From 2-01-FULL-33-17 sp964401705 (GTDB lineage Bacteria > Patescibacteriota > Minisyncoccia > Phycocordibacterales > UBA9973): a DNA stretch of 16,933 nucleotides. Within the stretch, counting starts at the first letter, position 1. Every line of letters starts with the position of its first letter. The DNA lies in assembly GCA_964401705.1 (NCBI GenBank), contig CAYNZJ010000013.1, forward strand, positions 1-16,933, written 5' to 3'. Under the pieces are notes generated by a model. It was not told the origin of the DNA. It did not search any database and saw only the letters and a list, made by a program, of their open reading frames with translations. This document shows, piece by piece, positions 1 through 7,646 of the stretch. The translations under genes were made by a program, and so were the position numbers.

Positions 1-2
1 TT

Positions 3-488
3 TTATATACTGTCTTTATTTTCTACAAATTTTATTACAATGTGACGATCTTTACCAAGGCCTTCGGAGTCAGTAACTATGTTTTTATCTTTTTCTAAAA
101 ATGTGTGAATTATTCGTCTTTCATAACCATTCATTGGTTCCAAAGGAACACTGGATTTAAAAAACTTTGCACGCTCTGCCATCATGTGGGCTTTGGTTTT
201 TAAATCATTGATATGGTTTTTTTGAAAATTATTAATATCCACAGTTATAGCAAGAGGAGCATTTTGTTCACCTAAACCTTTTTCACAATATCTATGTAGT
301 AGGGTATTTAAAGCTTGAAGAGTTTCACCATCTTTACCAATTAAAAATCTTCCATCAGCAGTATCAATTTCTATAGTGCTCATTTCGGTATCTACATCAT
401 CTTCAATGTTTATAGATTTTACATCCGCTCCAATAGAATTTAAGAGATTTTGGACAAATATTTTTGCATCATCTTTTGTCTTAGCCAT
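3..488 (-). CDS. jag: KhpB/Jag-type KH-R3H RNA-binding protein
   Basis: Predicted 161-aa cytoplasmic RNA-binding protein of the KhpB (Jag/EloR) family, which binds many transcripts and is tied to cell elongation in Firmicutes. Seen: a KH-like domain at about residues 8-90 with the GxxG loop G-K-D-G at 51-54, followed by an R3H domain at about 95-157 with the E-R-R-I-I-H signature at 123-128. The Jag-N domain found at the start of many family members is absent, so the protein is shorter than usual (often about 200 aa). It is the last gene of the minus-strand cluster rpmH-rnpA-yidD-yidC-jag, 68 nt after yidC; yidC-jag adjacency is common in bacteria. The start ATG at 486-488 has no Shine-Dalgarno. 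The TAA stop lies at the window edge but is complete. Family assignment is secure; the cellular role is inferred from relatives. Confidence 0.9.
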   Translation of the reverse strand: MAKTKDDAKIFVQNLLNSIGADVKSINIEDDVDTEMSTIEIDTADGRFLIGKDGETLQALNTLLHRYCEKGLGEQNAPLAITVDINNFQKNHINDLKTKAHMMAERAKFFKSSVPLEPMNGYERRIIHTFLEKDKNIVTDSEGLGKDRHIVIKFVENKDSI

Positions 489-556
489 ATAAAGACTTTA
501 TCATAGAGTTGCCCTATCTGCAAGCGTACGTTTAACAATAGGCTTATAAATTAAGC

Positions 557-1303
557 TTATTTTACTATTTCAGATTTTATCTTTAAAGATTCTTTTTTTG
601 CAATGGCTCTTGCAATTGATCTTTCTTGGAAAATTGTAATTATATTATTAATAATCCAGTAAAGACCTACTGCGGCTTGGATTCTATAAGTAATGAACGC
701 AATAATTATTGGGAAAACATATTTCATTTGAGTTTGCATTGATTTTTGAATATCAGCAGACAAACCTTTTTGATTTACTGTTGTTTTAGCTTGAATCTTT
801 TGAGTAGGGGAAATATAAACCTGAATAAACTGTGTTAGCCCTGTTATAATAGCTATCCAAATTGAATGAGTTTTTGTTAAATCTAAAATACCTAAAAACA
901 TTGTATTGATGTTTGTTGGTACTTGAACAAAAGAATATAATTTTGAAGGGTCAACATTTAAACCTTTTAGGAAAACAAAATAAAGTCCAAAAATTATAGG
1001 TATTTGGATAAGCATCACTAAACATCCAGAGAAAGGGTTAACCTTTTTTTCTTTATATAAAGCAAAAGTCTCTCGTGCTTCTTCTTCTTTGGTTAGTTTC
1101 TTTTCTTTTATTTTTGCTAAATCTGCTTGGATATTAGCCATATCGATTTGCGAAGTTATAGCCTTTTTAGACAAAGGATATAAAATTACTTTAACAATAA
1201 TTGTTAAAAGTATAACAGCAAAACCTAAATCTCCCATAGTTACATAGGAAAGAAGCAGGATTAAAATATTTAAAATTGGTTTATATATAAATGTATTCCA
1301 CAT
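557..1303 (-). CDS. yidC: YidC/Oxa1/Alb3 membrane protein insertase
   Basis: 248-aa polytopic membrane insertase that places membrane proteins in the cytoplasmic membrane with or without SecYEG. Seen: hydrophobic segments at about residues 10-40, 92-114, 147-166 and 195-222; a charged coiled-coil-like cytoplasmic loop at about 48-85 rich in K and E; and a basic C-terminal tail. It resembles the short Gram-positive/organelle form: there is no large periplasmic domain and no lipobox cysteine. In the first conserved helix, the position normally held by the invariant groove arginine reads lysine (K38 in T-I-I-V-K-V-I-L-Y-P-L). It starts 19 nt after yidD. A weak extended -10 (TGC-TACACT, complement of 1311-1319) sits 7 nt before the ATG, so a separate leaderless transcript is possible. 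Family assignment is secure. Confidence 0.93.
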   Translation of the reverse strand: MWNTFIYKPILNILILLLSYVTMGDLGFAVILLTIIVKVILYPLSKKAITSQIDMANIQADLAKIKEKKLTKEEEARETFALYKEKKVNPFSGCLVMLIQIPIIFGLYFVFLKGLNVDPSKLYSFVQVPTNINTMFLGILDLTKTHSIWIAIITGLTQFIQVYISPTQKIQAKTTVNQKGLSADIQKSMQTQMKYVFPIIIAFITYRIQAAVGLYWIINNIITIFQERSIARAIAKKESLKIKSEIVK

Positions 1304-1322
1304 AGTGTTAAGTGTAGCAGAG

Positions 1323-1565
1323 CTAAGTCAAAGGGTCAAAGTTTGAACCGGTATACCATGGATGACATTTTAAGATTCTTTTAAAACCCATAAAAATTCC
1401 TTTACTCGGGCCATATTTTTGTATTGCTAATTTTGTATATTCTGAACATGTTGGGTAAAAAACACAAGTTGGAGTACTTTTTTTAAAAATCCCAGTATCT
1501 CTTGAAAGATATTTTTGATAAAAATTTATTAAAAAAACTAAAAATTTTGTAATTATTTTTGACAT
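1323..1565 (-). CDS. yidD: YidD, membrane protein insertion efficiency factor
   Basis: 80-aa YidD family protein, a small membrane-associated factor that assists YidC-dependent insertion. Seen: an amphipathic/hydrophobic N-terminus (about 1-20), then the family's cysteine-rich core T-C-V-F-Y-P-T-C-S-E-Y at about 33-43, a G-P-S-K-G segment, R-I-L-K-C-H-P-W near 63-70 and a terminal G-S-N-F-D-P corresponding to the usual G-G-x-D-P-V. Length is normal for the family. Its start ATG (1563-1565) lies inside the end of rnpA, overlapping by 13 nt, and its stop is TAG. The overlap points to translational coupling in the rpmH-rnpA-yidD-yidC-jag cluster, an arrangement conserved across bacteria. Confidence 0.93.
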   Translation of the reverse strand: MSKIITKFLVFLINFYQKYLSRDTGIFKKSTPTCVFYPTCSEYTKLAIQKYGPSKGIFMGFKRILKCHPWYTGSNFDPLT

Positions 1566-1867
1566 AAGATTTGTTCTAACTCTTTTTTAATATCTAAAAT
1601 AGGTATTTTATTTATTTGGGAACGAATATTTATACTATAGAACCCTGATTTAGTAGGGGAGATATCTCGAACAATAGATAAGACTTTTCTTTTGGCTGTA
1701 TTACGATCAACAGCATTAATATATACCTTTTTAGAGATATTTGCTGAAAACTTATTATCGTTATCAGCTTTATATAAAACAGAAAAAAGAGTAGTATTTA
1801 CTCTTTTTCCTTTGGTTTTGAGCTCTAAAATTGTCTTACTATTAAGTCTTTTTGCTCTTGGTAGCAT
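1553..1867 (-). CDS. rnpA: Ribonuclease P protein component
   Basis: 104-aa protein subunit of RNase P, which helps the catalytic RNA bind pre-tRNA 5' leaders. Seen: the N-terminal L-P-R-A-K-R-L entry typical of RnpA, a central beta-sheet region with I-S-K-K-V, and the signature basic helix A-V-D-R-N-T-A-K-R-K at about 52-61, a variant of the R-N-R-x-K-R motif that keeps R-N and K-R. Its ATG lies one nucleotide after the rpmH stop codon and its end overlaps yidD by 13 nt, so the three are almost certainly one transcript. Divergence is considerable outside the signature, but gene order leaves little doubt. Confidence 0.92.
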   Translation of the reverse strand: MLPRAKRLNSKTILELKTKGKRVNTTLFSVLYKADNDNKFSANISKKVYINAVDRNTAKRKVLSIVRDISPTKSGFYSINIRSQINKIPILDIKKELEQILCQK

Positions 1868-1868
1868 A

Positions 1869-2003
1869 TTAAACAGCCAGTTTTGTACGGCCTTTTTGAC
1901 GTCTTGCTGTTAAAACCTTCTTTCCACCAGCTGTTTTGTTACGAACTAAAAACCCATGGGTTGTTGCTCGTTTTCGTTTGTTTGGATTATAAGTAAATGA
2001 CAT
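1869..2003 (-). CDS. rpmH: 50S ribosomal protein L34
   Basis: 44-aa ribosomal protein L34, a component of the large subunit. Reading the minus strand from ATG at 2001-2003 gives a protein opening M-S-F-T-Y-N-P-N-K-R-K-R, containing T-H-G-F-L-V-R and G-G-K-K-V-L-T-A-R-R-Q-K-G-R, then ending K-L-A-V and TAA (1869-1871). This is the complete L34 pattern at normal length. It is the first gene of the rpmH-rnpA-yidD-yidC-jag cluster, divergent from dnaA, the classic origin arrangement. Its ATG follows directly after a -10-like element with no leader or Shine-Dalgarno. Confidence 0.97.
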   Translation of the reverse strand: MSFTYNPNKRKRATTHGFLVRNKTAGGKKVLTARRQKGRTKLAV

Positions 2004-2010
2004 ATGTAAG

Positions 2011-2039
2011 ATAATAACCCAAAATACTAAAAAAGGCAA
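2011..2039 (-). promoter_or_regulatory. rpmH promoter (leaderless layout)
   Basis: On the minus strand a -35-like TTGCCT (complement of 2034-2039) and a -10-like TATTAT (complement of 2011-2016) are separated by 17 nt. The ATG of rpmH begins 7 nt after the -10, where transcription would be expected to start, so the mRNA would have essentially no 5' leader. Prediction from sequence only. Confidence 0.6.
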
Positions 2040-2057
2040 GTTTTAATGTGGTTTTAG

Positions 2058-2077
2058 TTATACACAACTTTCCCACA
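2058..2077 (+). promoter_or_regulatory. DnaA box pair upstream of dnaA
   Basis: TTATACACA at 2058-2066 matches the DnaA-box consensus TTATNCACA exactly. A second, degenerate TTTCCCACA (7 of 9 against TTATCCACA) follows at 2069-2077. They lie between the divergent rpmH and dnaA promoters, a position compatible with origin function and DnaA autoregulation. Confidence 0.65.
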
Positions 2078-2119
2078 ATATTTTAACATTACAGACTATG
2101 CTCATTTTATGAAAATCTA

Positions 2120-2125
2120 TATAAT
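2120..2125 (+). promoter_or_regulatory. dnaA -10 element (leaderless layout)
   Basis: A perfect TATAAT ends 6 nt before the dnaA ATG at 2132, so the expected start of transcription falls on or next to the A of the ATG. No convincing -35 is present at 16-18 nt spacing, and there is no Shine-Dalgarno. Confidence 0.6.
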
Positions 2126-2131
2126 ACATCT

Positions 2132-3487
2132 ATGCAAAATAATATTGAACCAAAACAACTTTGGGATGACTGCTTGAGTACTCTGGAGAGAATGGTTTCA
2201 AAGCCTAATTTTACGACTTGGTTCAAACAAACATATATTACTAAAATTGATGATGGTATCGTATTTATTGGGGTTCCCAATGAATTTGCTAAAGCTTGGT
2301 TGTATGATAAATTTCATAAAATAATCCTAAAAACCCTTATAGATAATGCTCCTTTTATAAAAAATGTAGAATTTGTCGTAGCAAAATATGACAATAATAC
2401 TCAAATTAAGCCTATAAATCAAAAACAAAACCAAGGCCCTAGTCTACCGATACAGGATATTTATGTAAACAAAGAAGATGGACTAAACCCGCGTTATACA
2501 TTTGATAATATGATTGTTGGGTCTTTTAATGAACTAGCGGCGGCGGGGGCTCAAGCTGTAACCAGAAACCCTGGGGTTCTATATAACCCTTATTTTATAT
2601 ACGGAAATACTGGTCTTGGTAAAACCCATATGATAGAAGGTATTGGAAATGCAATTAAAAAACAATTTCCAGATAAAAAAGTATATTACACAAGTGCAGA
2701 AAAATTTGTAATTGAGTGTGTTAGTGCTGTACAAAACAAAACAATGAATAGTTTTAAGGATCGCTACCGTCATTTTGATGTTCTTATTATGGACGATATT
2801 CAAATGATTGGTAAAGGTGAAAAAATTCAAGATGAATTATTTCATTTATTCAATATGCTCTATGAAGAAAACAAACAAATTGTATTTTCTAGTGATAAAC
2901 ACCCTAACTATATCCCAGGATTAGAAGATAGACTACGTTCTAGATTCTCTCAAGGAATGATTGTGGATGTGCATGAACCCGATTATGAGTCTCGTGTTGC
3001 TATTATACGTTCAAACCTCTCTAAGATGGGTGTGGGGCTTCCTACAGAGAGCATAGAATATATTGCTTCATCTGTTGAAGGTAATATTCGTGAATTAGAG
3101 GGTAATATAAAAACAATAGCTCTCCAAGTTGATGTTAAAAAAAGAAACCTAACTCTTCAAGAAATCAAAGATATTATAAAAAATAGTGTTAAATCTCAAA
3201 AACAAATATCAGTTGAAGAAATTGTAAAAGTAATATCTTCTTTTTATCACATAGAAGGGGATTCAATATACGAAAAAACAAGAAGAAAAGAAGTTGTCCA
3301 TGTTAGACAAATAATAATGTATATACTACGCGAAGATTTTAATTTATCTTTTCCTTTTATTGGACAAAAAATGGGGGGTAAAGATCATACAACAGTAATC
3401 CATTCATATGAAAAAGTAAAAAAGGAATTAGAAACAAACACTGGATTAATGTCGGAAATAGAGAGAATAAGATCTTTATTTAAATAG
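2132..3487 (+). CDS. dnaA: Chromosomal replication initiator DnaA
   Basis: 451-aa AAA+ initiator that binds DnaA boxes at oriC and melts the origin. Seen: domain I at about 1-80, with a W-x-x-C-L-x-x-L opening; a short linker (85-115); the AAA+ domain with Walker A G-N-T-G-L-G-K-T at 158-165 and Walker B L-I-M-D-D-I-Q at 218-224; an R-L-R-S-R-F box near 267-272; and domain IV, the helix-turn-helix, with signature G-G-K-D-H-T-T-V-I-H-S-Y at 415-426. Length is normal. It is preceded by a DnaA box and followed by more, so autoregulation is likely. It diverges from rpmH and leads toward dnaN. The stop is TAG. Confidence 0.98.
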   Translation: MQNNIEPKQLWDDCLSTLERMVSKPNFTTWFKQTYITKIDDGIVFIGVPNEFAKAWLYDKFHKIILKTLIDNAPFIKNVEFVVAKYDNNTQIKPINQKQNQGPSLPIQDIYVNKEDGLNPRYTFDNMIVGSFNELAAAGAQAVTRNPGVLYNPYFIYGNTGLGKTHMIEGIGNAIKKQFPDKKVYYTSAEKFVIECVSAVQNKTMNSFKDRYRHFDVLIMDDIQMIGKGEKIQDELFHLFNMLYEENKQIVFSSDKHPNYIPGLEDRLRSRFSQGMIVDVHEPDYESRVAIIRSNLSKMGVGLPTESIEYIASSVEGNIRELEGNIKTIALQVDVKKRNLTLQEIKDIIKNSVKSQKQISVEEIVKVISSFYHIEGDSIYEKTRRKEVVHVRQIIMYILREDFNLSFPFIGQKMGGKDHTTVIHSYEKVKKELETNTGLMSEIERIRSLFK

Positions 3488-3654
3488 AATAAAATGTGGA
3501 AAAGTTTTATAAAACAAAAATTAAAATAGTTATCCTTTTATAAAAAGAGTTTATTAAAAAAAATAAAAATTTAAAAAGTATATAAATAATAGTTCTAAAT
3601 GACTTATCCACAATTAACAACACTAATAGTAATAATAAATTAATTTATATAAAT
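3488..3654 (+). other. Probable oriC core in the dnaA-dnaN spacer
   Basis: The 167-nt spacer is extremely AT-rich and holds a perfect DnaA box TTATCCACA at 3604-3612 and a near-perfect one in the opposite orientation (TGTGGAAAA at 3495-3503, whose complement TTTTCCACA is one base off consensus). The stretch between them is almost entirely A/T and could serve as the unwinding element. Together with the box upstream of dnaA, this is the bipartite arrangement known from Firmicutes origins. Gene directions switch outward here, which fits. No direct proof is possible from sequence alone. Confidence 0.7.
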
Positions 3655-4749
3655 ATGGAAATAATTATAGAAAAAAAACATATCGAAGATATAATAAAAT
3701 CTCTGGGGAGAATTTCATTAAAAGGTATTATTCATCCAGCATTAAAATTATCAAGAATTAAAATTGATAATAATTTTACAATAAGTTCAACAAATTTATC
3801 TTTAGCAATTACTGTTAGTTTTCCAATAAACATGATCAGTACTAGTGGGGATAAAGAATATTTTATTGAAACTGAATCATTAATAAGAACACTTTCTGGA
3901 ATGATTATATCAGGAGATGTTACTTTTGTTTTTAAAGATAGTTATATTGAAATAAAAACAAAAATTGCAAAATCTAAAATACCTTATCAAAATGGTGAAG
4001 ATGTACCTAAAATACCAATAGTTGATGGTGAACATATTACATTACCGGCTAATAATTTAAAAAAAGTTTTAGCAATTGTTTATCCTGGGGCTTCAACTAC
4101 TGATATAAAACCAGAACTTGCTTCTATCTTTTTATCTTTAAAAAATAATACAATAACCGGCGTAGCAACAGATGCTTTTCAATTAATAGAATATTTTGAA
4201 AAAGTTACAACAAATAAAGACGTATCTTTTCTTATTCCAGCTAAAGAAGCAAATGACATTATTAAAATAATTGATAATATCGATGGGGCATTGTCTGCTA
4301 GTTATACAGACAATTTATTATGTGTTAATACAAAAACAATCACAATTGTTGTTAAATTAACAATAGGATTATTCCCCGATTATGAAACAATCATACCTAA
4401 AAATCCAATAATAAATGTCCAAATTCTAAGAGCAGATATGGAAAATGCTTTAAAATTTTTAATGCAATTAAAATCAGACACAAATCACATTAATTTAAAA
4501 GTAGAAGATTCTAAACTAATTTTTAGTATAAAAAATTCAAATGGAGGAGACAGTGATTATACAATAAACGTTAATCAAGAAGGAGATAATTTTTCAGGAT
4601 TTGTTATGGCAACACATTTAAAAACATTATCAACTAATATACCTAATGATAGTATTAATTTAGCTTTTTTTGGTGAAAATAAACCACTACTTGCAACTAA
4701 TTCTGGAGTAAATAATTTCCGATATTTAATGATGCCAGTATCAAATTAG
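3655..4749 (+). CDS. dnaN: DNA polymerase III beta sliding clamp
   Basis: 364-aa sliding clamp that rings DNA and holds the replicative polymerase. Seen: the three-fold repeated clamp architecture (about 1-120, 125-245, 246-364); an N-terminal M-E-I-I-I-E-K-K-H strand and L-K-L-S-R-I-K-I segment; a middle-domain V-A-T-D-A-F-Q-L (equivalent to the usual A-T-D-G-H-R-L); and the C-terminal R-Y-L-M-M-P-V-S that corresponds to the family's Y-L-x-M-P-M end. Length is typical. It follows dnaA after the oriC spacer and precedes a small DciA-like gene by 22 nt. Codon use is strongly A/T biased. No Shine-Dalgarno is visible. The stop is TAG. Confidence 0.95.
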   Translation: MEIIIEKKHIEDIIKSLGRISLKGIIHPALKLSRIKIDNNFTISSTNLSLAITVSFPINMISTSGDKEYFIETESLIRTLSGMIISGDVTFVFKDSYIEIKTKIAKSKIPYQNGEDVPKIPIVDGEHITLPANNLKKVLAIVYPGASTTDIKPELASIFLSLKNNTITGVATDAFQLIEYFEKVTTNKDVSFLIPAKEANDIIKIIDNIDGALSASYTDNLLCVNTKTITIVVKLTIGLFPDYETIIPKNPIINVQILRADMENALKFLMQLKSDTNHINLKVEDSKLIFSIKNSNGGDSDYTINVNQEGDNFSGFVMATHLKTLSTNIPNDSINLAFFGENKPLLATNSGVNNFRYLMMPVSN

Positions 4750-4771
4750 TTAATAAAACAATTAATAAAAA

Positions 4772-5026
4772 ATGGATCATATTTTTAATTATTTTAATAA
4801 TACTAAAAATAACCTAATAAAAAATATTAGTAAAAAAGATGTTGTTATTCAAACAATTAAAAACATAACCCAAATAGAATTAGAGACAAAAGAAATATCC
4901 TTTAAAAAGGATATTCTTTATATAAAAATTTTTGGTATCAAAAAAACAAAAATACTAAATAATAAAGATCAAATATTAGATTTTTTAAAGTCTAGTTATT
5001 CAATAAATTTTCTTGATTTGAAATAG
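4772..5026 (+). CDS. Small DciA/DUF721-like protein
   Basis: 84-aa basic protein, probably a reduced DciA (DUF721) relative; DciA proteins load or assist the replicative helicase in many bacteria lacking DnaC/DnaI. What is seen is a lysine-rich N-terminal helical half (1-45), then K-K-D-I-L-Y-I-K-I-F-G-I-K-K-T-K-I-L at about 45-62 followed by K-D-Q-I-L-D-F-L-K, resembling the DUF721 pattern 'x-L-x-V-x-V-x-x-x-x-x-x-x-E-L-x-x-x-K-x-x-I-L-x-x-L'. Placement 22 nt after dnaN supports a replication role. It has no signal peptide or membrane helix. The 3' end overlaps the convergent PBP gene by 35 nt, with both C-termini encoded in the overlap. The assignment is inference from pattern and context; it could be an unrelated small protein. 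Confidence 0.5.
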   Translation: MDHIFNYFNNTKNNLIKNISKKDVVIQTIKNITQIELETKEISFKKDILYIKIFGIKKTKILNNKDQILDFLKSSYSINFLDLK

Positions 5027-7610
5027 GTTCAATAGATACTGTTTTATAAACAAAAGGTATAGTTTCTTCACCTTGGTTTAGTAAATTATCATAGACAATA
5101 ACTTTTAATAAGTGTGCCCCATTTTGTAGATTTAATTTTTCTGTGTCTAGTGTATAAACCCAAGGAGAGCTATTCAAGGTTGTTATTTTTTTAGAATCAA
5201 CATAAACATCTATTTTTTTTGTTGTATTTATATCCGCCAAAATAGCAATTTCGGTTTTTGTTTTTTCTAATAATTCTTGATCAGGGGATATTCCTTGAAC
5301 TTGTACTGGTACATTGATTAGTGAAGTATGGATATTGTCATAATACCCTGGGATATTATTTTTAGTTACTATTGGGCCACCATTGTTTCGCCACCAAGAT
5401 TGAATTCCAGCTTCCCAGTTTGCAAATTGTGGGTCTTTAGTTGGATTTTTAGGGCTTGGTCCTAATGGATTATCTTTATCAATCCAATATAAAATTGTGT
5501 GAACATTTGTTATTACTTTTTCAACCATTGCTGCTGGTGGAGTAAAGTCTGTTGCAAGACCTCCACTAATACTATCAATATAAAAGTTCTCTCCACCTTG
5601 CCAAAGTCCACGTAAAACAGGGGAACCCCCTTGATCTGGGAAAGGAATTATTGAAAATGGTTCATCTGGGCCAGTTGATAAATATTTTAACATTACTTTG
5701 TTGAACAAAGGCCCCGAAACTTGTGCCCCACCCTTTTTCATAACAGTATTATCATTATTCCCAGACCAAACCCCCACTGCAATTCTTGGGTTATAACCAA
5801 CTATCCAAGCATCACGGTTGGAATTAGTGGTACCGGTTTTAACAGCTACTGAATATCCTGGAACAAACAAACTAGATCCTCGTCCAAATGTTGGAGCTCT
5901 TAATCCATCATCAGATAATATTTGTGAAATTGCACTAGCAACATAGTCGGGCAAAACCTGATTTCCAGAATCTTCCTTATATTCTTCAAGAACTTTTCCT
6001 GATCTATCTTCTACGCGGAGTATTCCAGTTGCTTCATGATGAATACCATTTGTTGCAAAAGTACTATAAGCACTAACCATATCTAATAGTTTAACCTCAC
6101 CTGCCCCTAAGACTAAAGATAAACCATAGTTTTTACTATTTGTAAGCCCTGTAACCCCCATAGCTCGTGCTGTGGCTATGGTTTCATCTACACCAGCTAA
6201 ATAAAGTATTTTAACAGCAGGAATGTTTCTTGATTCAGCTAGAGCATTTCTTAGTGCCATTGGGCCTTTGAATTTACCATCAAAGTTTTCTGGAGAATAA
6301 CAACCTTTGCCTCCACCAGATGGACTACAATTGGCATTAAATTCTGTAAATATATCAAATAAAACTGTTTCTGGGCGGAATCCTTTTTTAAATGCAGTTG
6401 CATAAGCAAAAGGTTTAAAAGAAGACCCTGGTTGTCTTGGAGATATTGCAACATTTACTTGTCCGTCAATATTCTTATCAAAAAAATCCCGAGATCCAAT
6501 CATCGAAAGGATTTGCCCGTTTTTAGGATCTATTGCCACTAGTGCAATATTTTTTCCACCATATTCTTTTTCGTTTTTTAATGCTTCTTTTAATGCTTCA
6601 TCTTCTGCATATGATTGAAGTTCAAAATCAAGAGTTGAAATAACTTTTAATCCTTCTTTATCTACCATTTCTTTACCGTATTTTTCTTCTAGGTAGTCTC
6701 TAATATAAAAGACAAAATGAGGAGCCTTGATAGCACTTTGAGCCTTTGACACAAATACTACTTGTTCCTTTAATGCATTTTGGTATTCATCATATGTAAT
6801 GTAACCAAATTCATTCATTCTTTTTAAAACATAATCTGCTCGACCATCAAGCTCGGCTCGGTTTGGACCATTTGGGTCATAGTGTGTTGGAGCTTGGGGA
6901 ATAGAAGCCAAGTACGCGGCTTCTTTTAGGGTTACATCTTTTGCGTGTTTTTTAAAATATACAAGTGAAGCTTCTTCTACACCATAAACATTCCCGCTAT
7001 ATGGAGCTTCGTTTAAATAAATTTCTAACAATTCATCTTTTGATAATTTTTGTTCAAGTCTTATTGCAATTATCATCTCTTTTATTTTTCTAGAAATCGT
7101 TTTGTCTTTTGTTAAAAGAGTGTTTTTAACAATTTGTTGAGTTAGTGTTGACCCACCTTGAGTGTGGCCTTTAAAAATTGTTGAATAAAAGGCTCGGATT
7201 AGTGATTTGATTCTTACTCCATGATGAGCGTAGAATTGATCATCTTCAATTGATATTGCTGCTTTACCAATAAGTGGGTTGATTTGGTCCAGCGGTACCA
7301 CTGTTCGGCGAATTGTATTATGGTTGTCATAAAGAAGAACTTTTCCAGTACGGTCGTAGACTTTTGTGGATTGCGAAATAACCCGTTTATCAAAGTTGGA
7401 AATATCTGGAAGCGGGACTGTTGCAATATAGAACAATATTATTGCCCCAAACAAAGCAATTAACCCTAATAAAGCATATAACCCATAACGGAGATATGTT
7501 TTAAAACTCGTGGTTTTTAATGATTTTACCGCTTGTTTGCTAATTTTCTTAATTTTTGGCTTTTGCCTTAAAATAATATGTTTTCTGATGTCATTTATAA
7601 GTTTTCGCAT
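4992..7610 (-). CDS. Class A penicillin-binding protein (PBP1A-like)
   Basis: 872-aa bifunctional peptidoglycan synthase, polymerising lipid II and cross-linking stem peptides outside the membrane. Seen: a basic cytoplasmic tail (1-40); one transmembrane helix (about 41-63); a GT51 glycosyltransferase with E-D-D-Q-F-Y-A-H-H-G at 122-131, G-G-S-T-L-T-Q-Q at 152-159 and E-I-Y-L-N-E near 196-201; a transpeptidase with S-S-F-K at 396-399 (nucleophile S396), S-R-N at 460-462 and K-T-G-T at 591-594; then a roughly 250-aa C-terminal extension ending in a beta-rich Ig-like module at about 785-856. All catalytic motifs are intact. A -10-like TAAAAT (complement of 7617-7622) with upstream TGC sits 6 nt before the ATG, implying a leaderless mRNA. 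It stands alone on this strand, overlaps the DciA-like gene tail-to-tail, and ends in TAG. Confidence 0.95.
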   Translation of the reverse strand: MRKLINDIRKHIILRQKPKIKKISKQAVKSLKTTSFKTYLRYGLYALLGLIALFGAIILFYIATVPLPDISNFDKRVISQSTKVYDRTGKVLLYDNHNTIRRTVVPLDQINPLIGKAAISIEDDQFYAHHGVRIKSLIRAFYSTIFKGHTQGGSTLTQQIVKNTLLTKDKTISRKIKEMIIAIRLEQKLSKDELLEIYLNEAPYSGNVYGVEEASLVYFKKHAKDVTLKEAAYLASIPQAPTHYDPNGPNRAELDGRADYVLKRMNEFGYITYDEYQNALKEQVVFVSKAQSAIKAPHFVFYIRDYLEEKYGKEMVDKEGLKVISTLDFELQSYAEDEALKEALKNEKEYGGKNIALVAIDPKNGQILSMIGSRDFFDKNIDGQVNVAISPRQPGSSFKPFAYATAFKKGFRPETVLFDIFTEFNANCSPSGGGKGCYSPENFDGKFKGPMALRNALAESRNIPAVKILYLAGVDETIATARAMGVTGLTNSKNYGLSLVLGAGEVKLLDMVSAYSTFATNGIHHEATGILRVEDRSGKVLEEYKEDSGNQVLPDYVASAISQILSDDGLRAPTFGRGSSLFVPGYSVAVKTGTTNSNRDAWIVGYNPRIAVGVWSGNNDNTVMKKGGAQVSGPLFNKVMLKYLSTGPDEPFSIIPFPDQGGSPVLRGLWQGGENFYIDSISGGLATDFTPPAAMVEKVITNVHTILYWIDKDNPLGPSPKNPTKDPQFANWEAGIQSWWRNNGGPIVTKNNIPGYYDNIHTSLINVPVQVQGISPDQELLEKTKTEIAILADINTTKKIDVYVDSKKITTLNSSPWVYTLDTEKLNLQNGAHLLKVIVYDNLLNQGEETIPFVYKTVSIEPISNQENLLNN

Positions 7611-7616
7611 ACACCT

Positions 7617-7622
7617 ATTTTA
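7617..7622 (-). promoter_or_regulatory. -10 element of the PBP gene (leaderless layout)
   Basis: Complement of 7617-7622 reads TAAAAT (5 of 6 to consensus), preceded by TGC (extended -10) and followed after 6 nt by the PBP start ATG. No good -35 is visible. It diverges from the tyrS-leader promoter at 7641-7646. Confidence 0.5.
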
Positions 7623-7640
7623 GCATAGACTAGAAAATGT

Positions 7641-7646
7641 TATAGT
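7641..7646 (+). promoter_or_regulatory. -10 element for the tyrS leader transcript
   Basis: TATAGT (5 of 6 to TATAAT) ends 6 nt before an ATG at 7653 that opens a 27-codon ORF. This is the same leaderless spacing as at dnaA and pilB. The -35 region is weak. A second candidate -10, GATAAT at 7751-7756, could give a shorter tyrS transcript that lacks the leader ORF. Confidence 0.4.

Noticed and set aside
2579..2830. Minus-strand ORF inside dnaA
   Set aside because: Antisense shadow over the Walker A/B region with no recognisable protein character.
3613..3645. DnaA-trio-like series next to the DnaA box at 3604-3612
   Set aside because: The [C/T]TA triplets read TTA-TTA-TTA-CTA-TTA on the minus strand, but relative to the neighbouring box the strand polarity is opposite to that described for Bacillus; in such AT-rich DNA the pattern may be chance.
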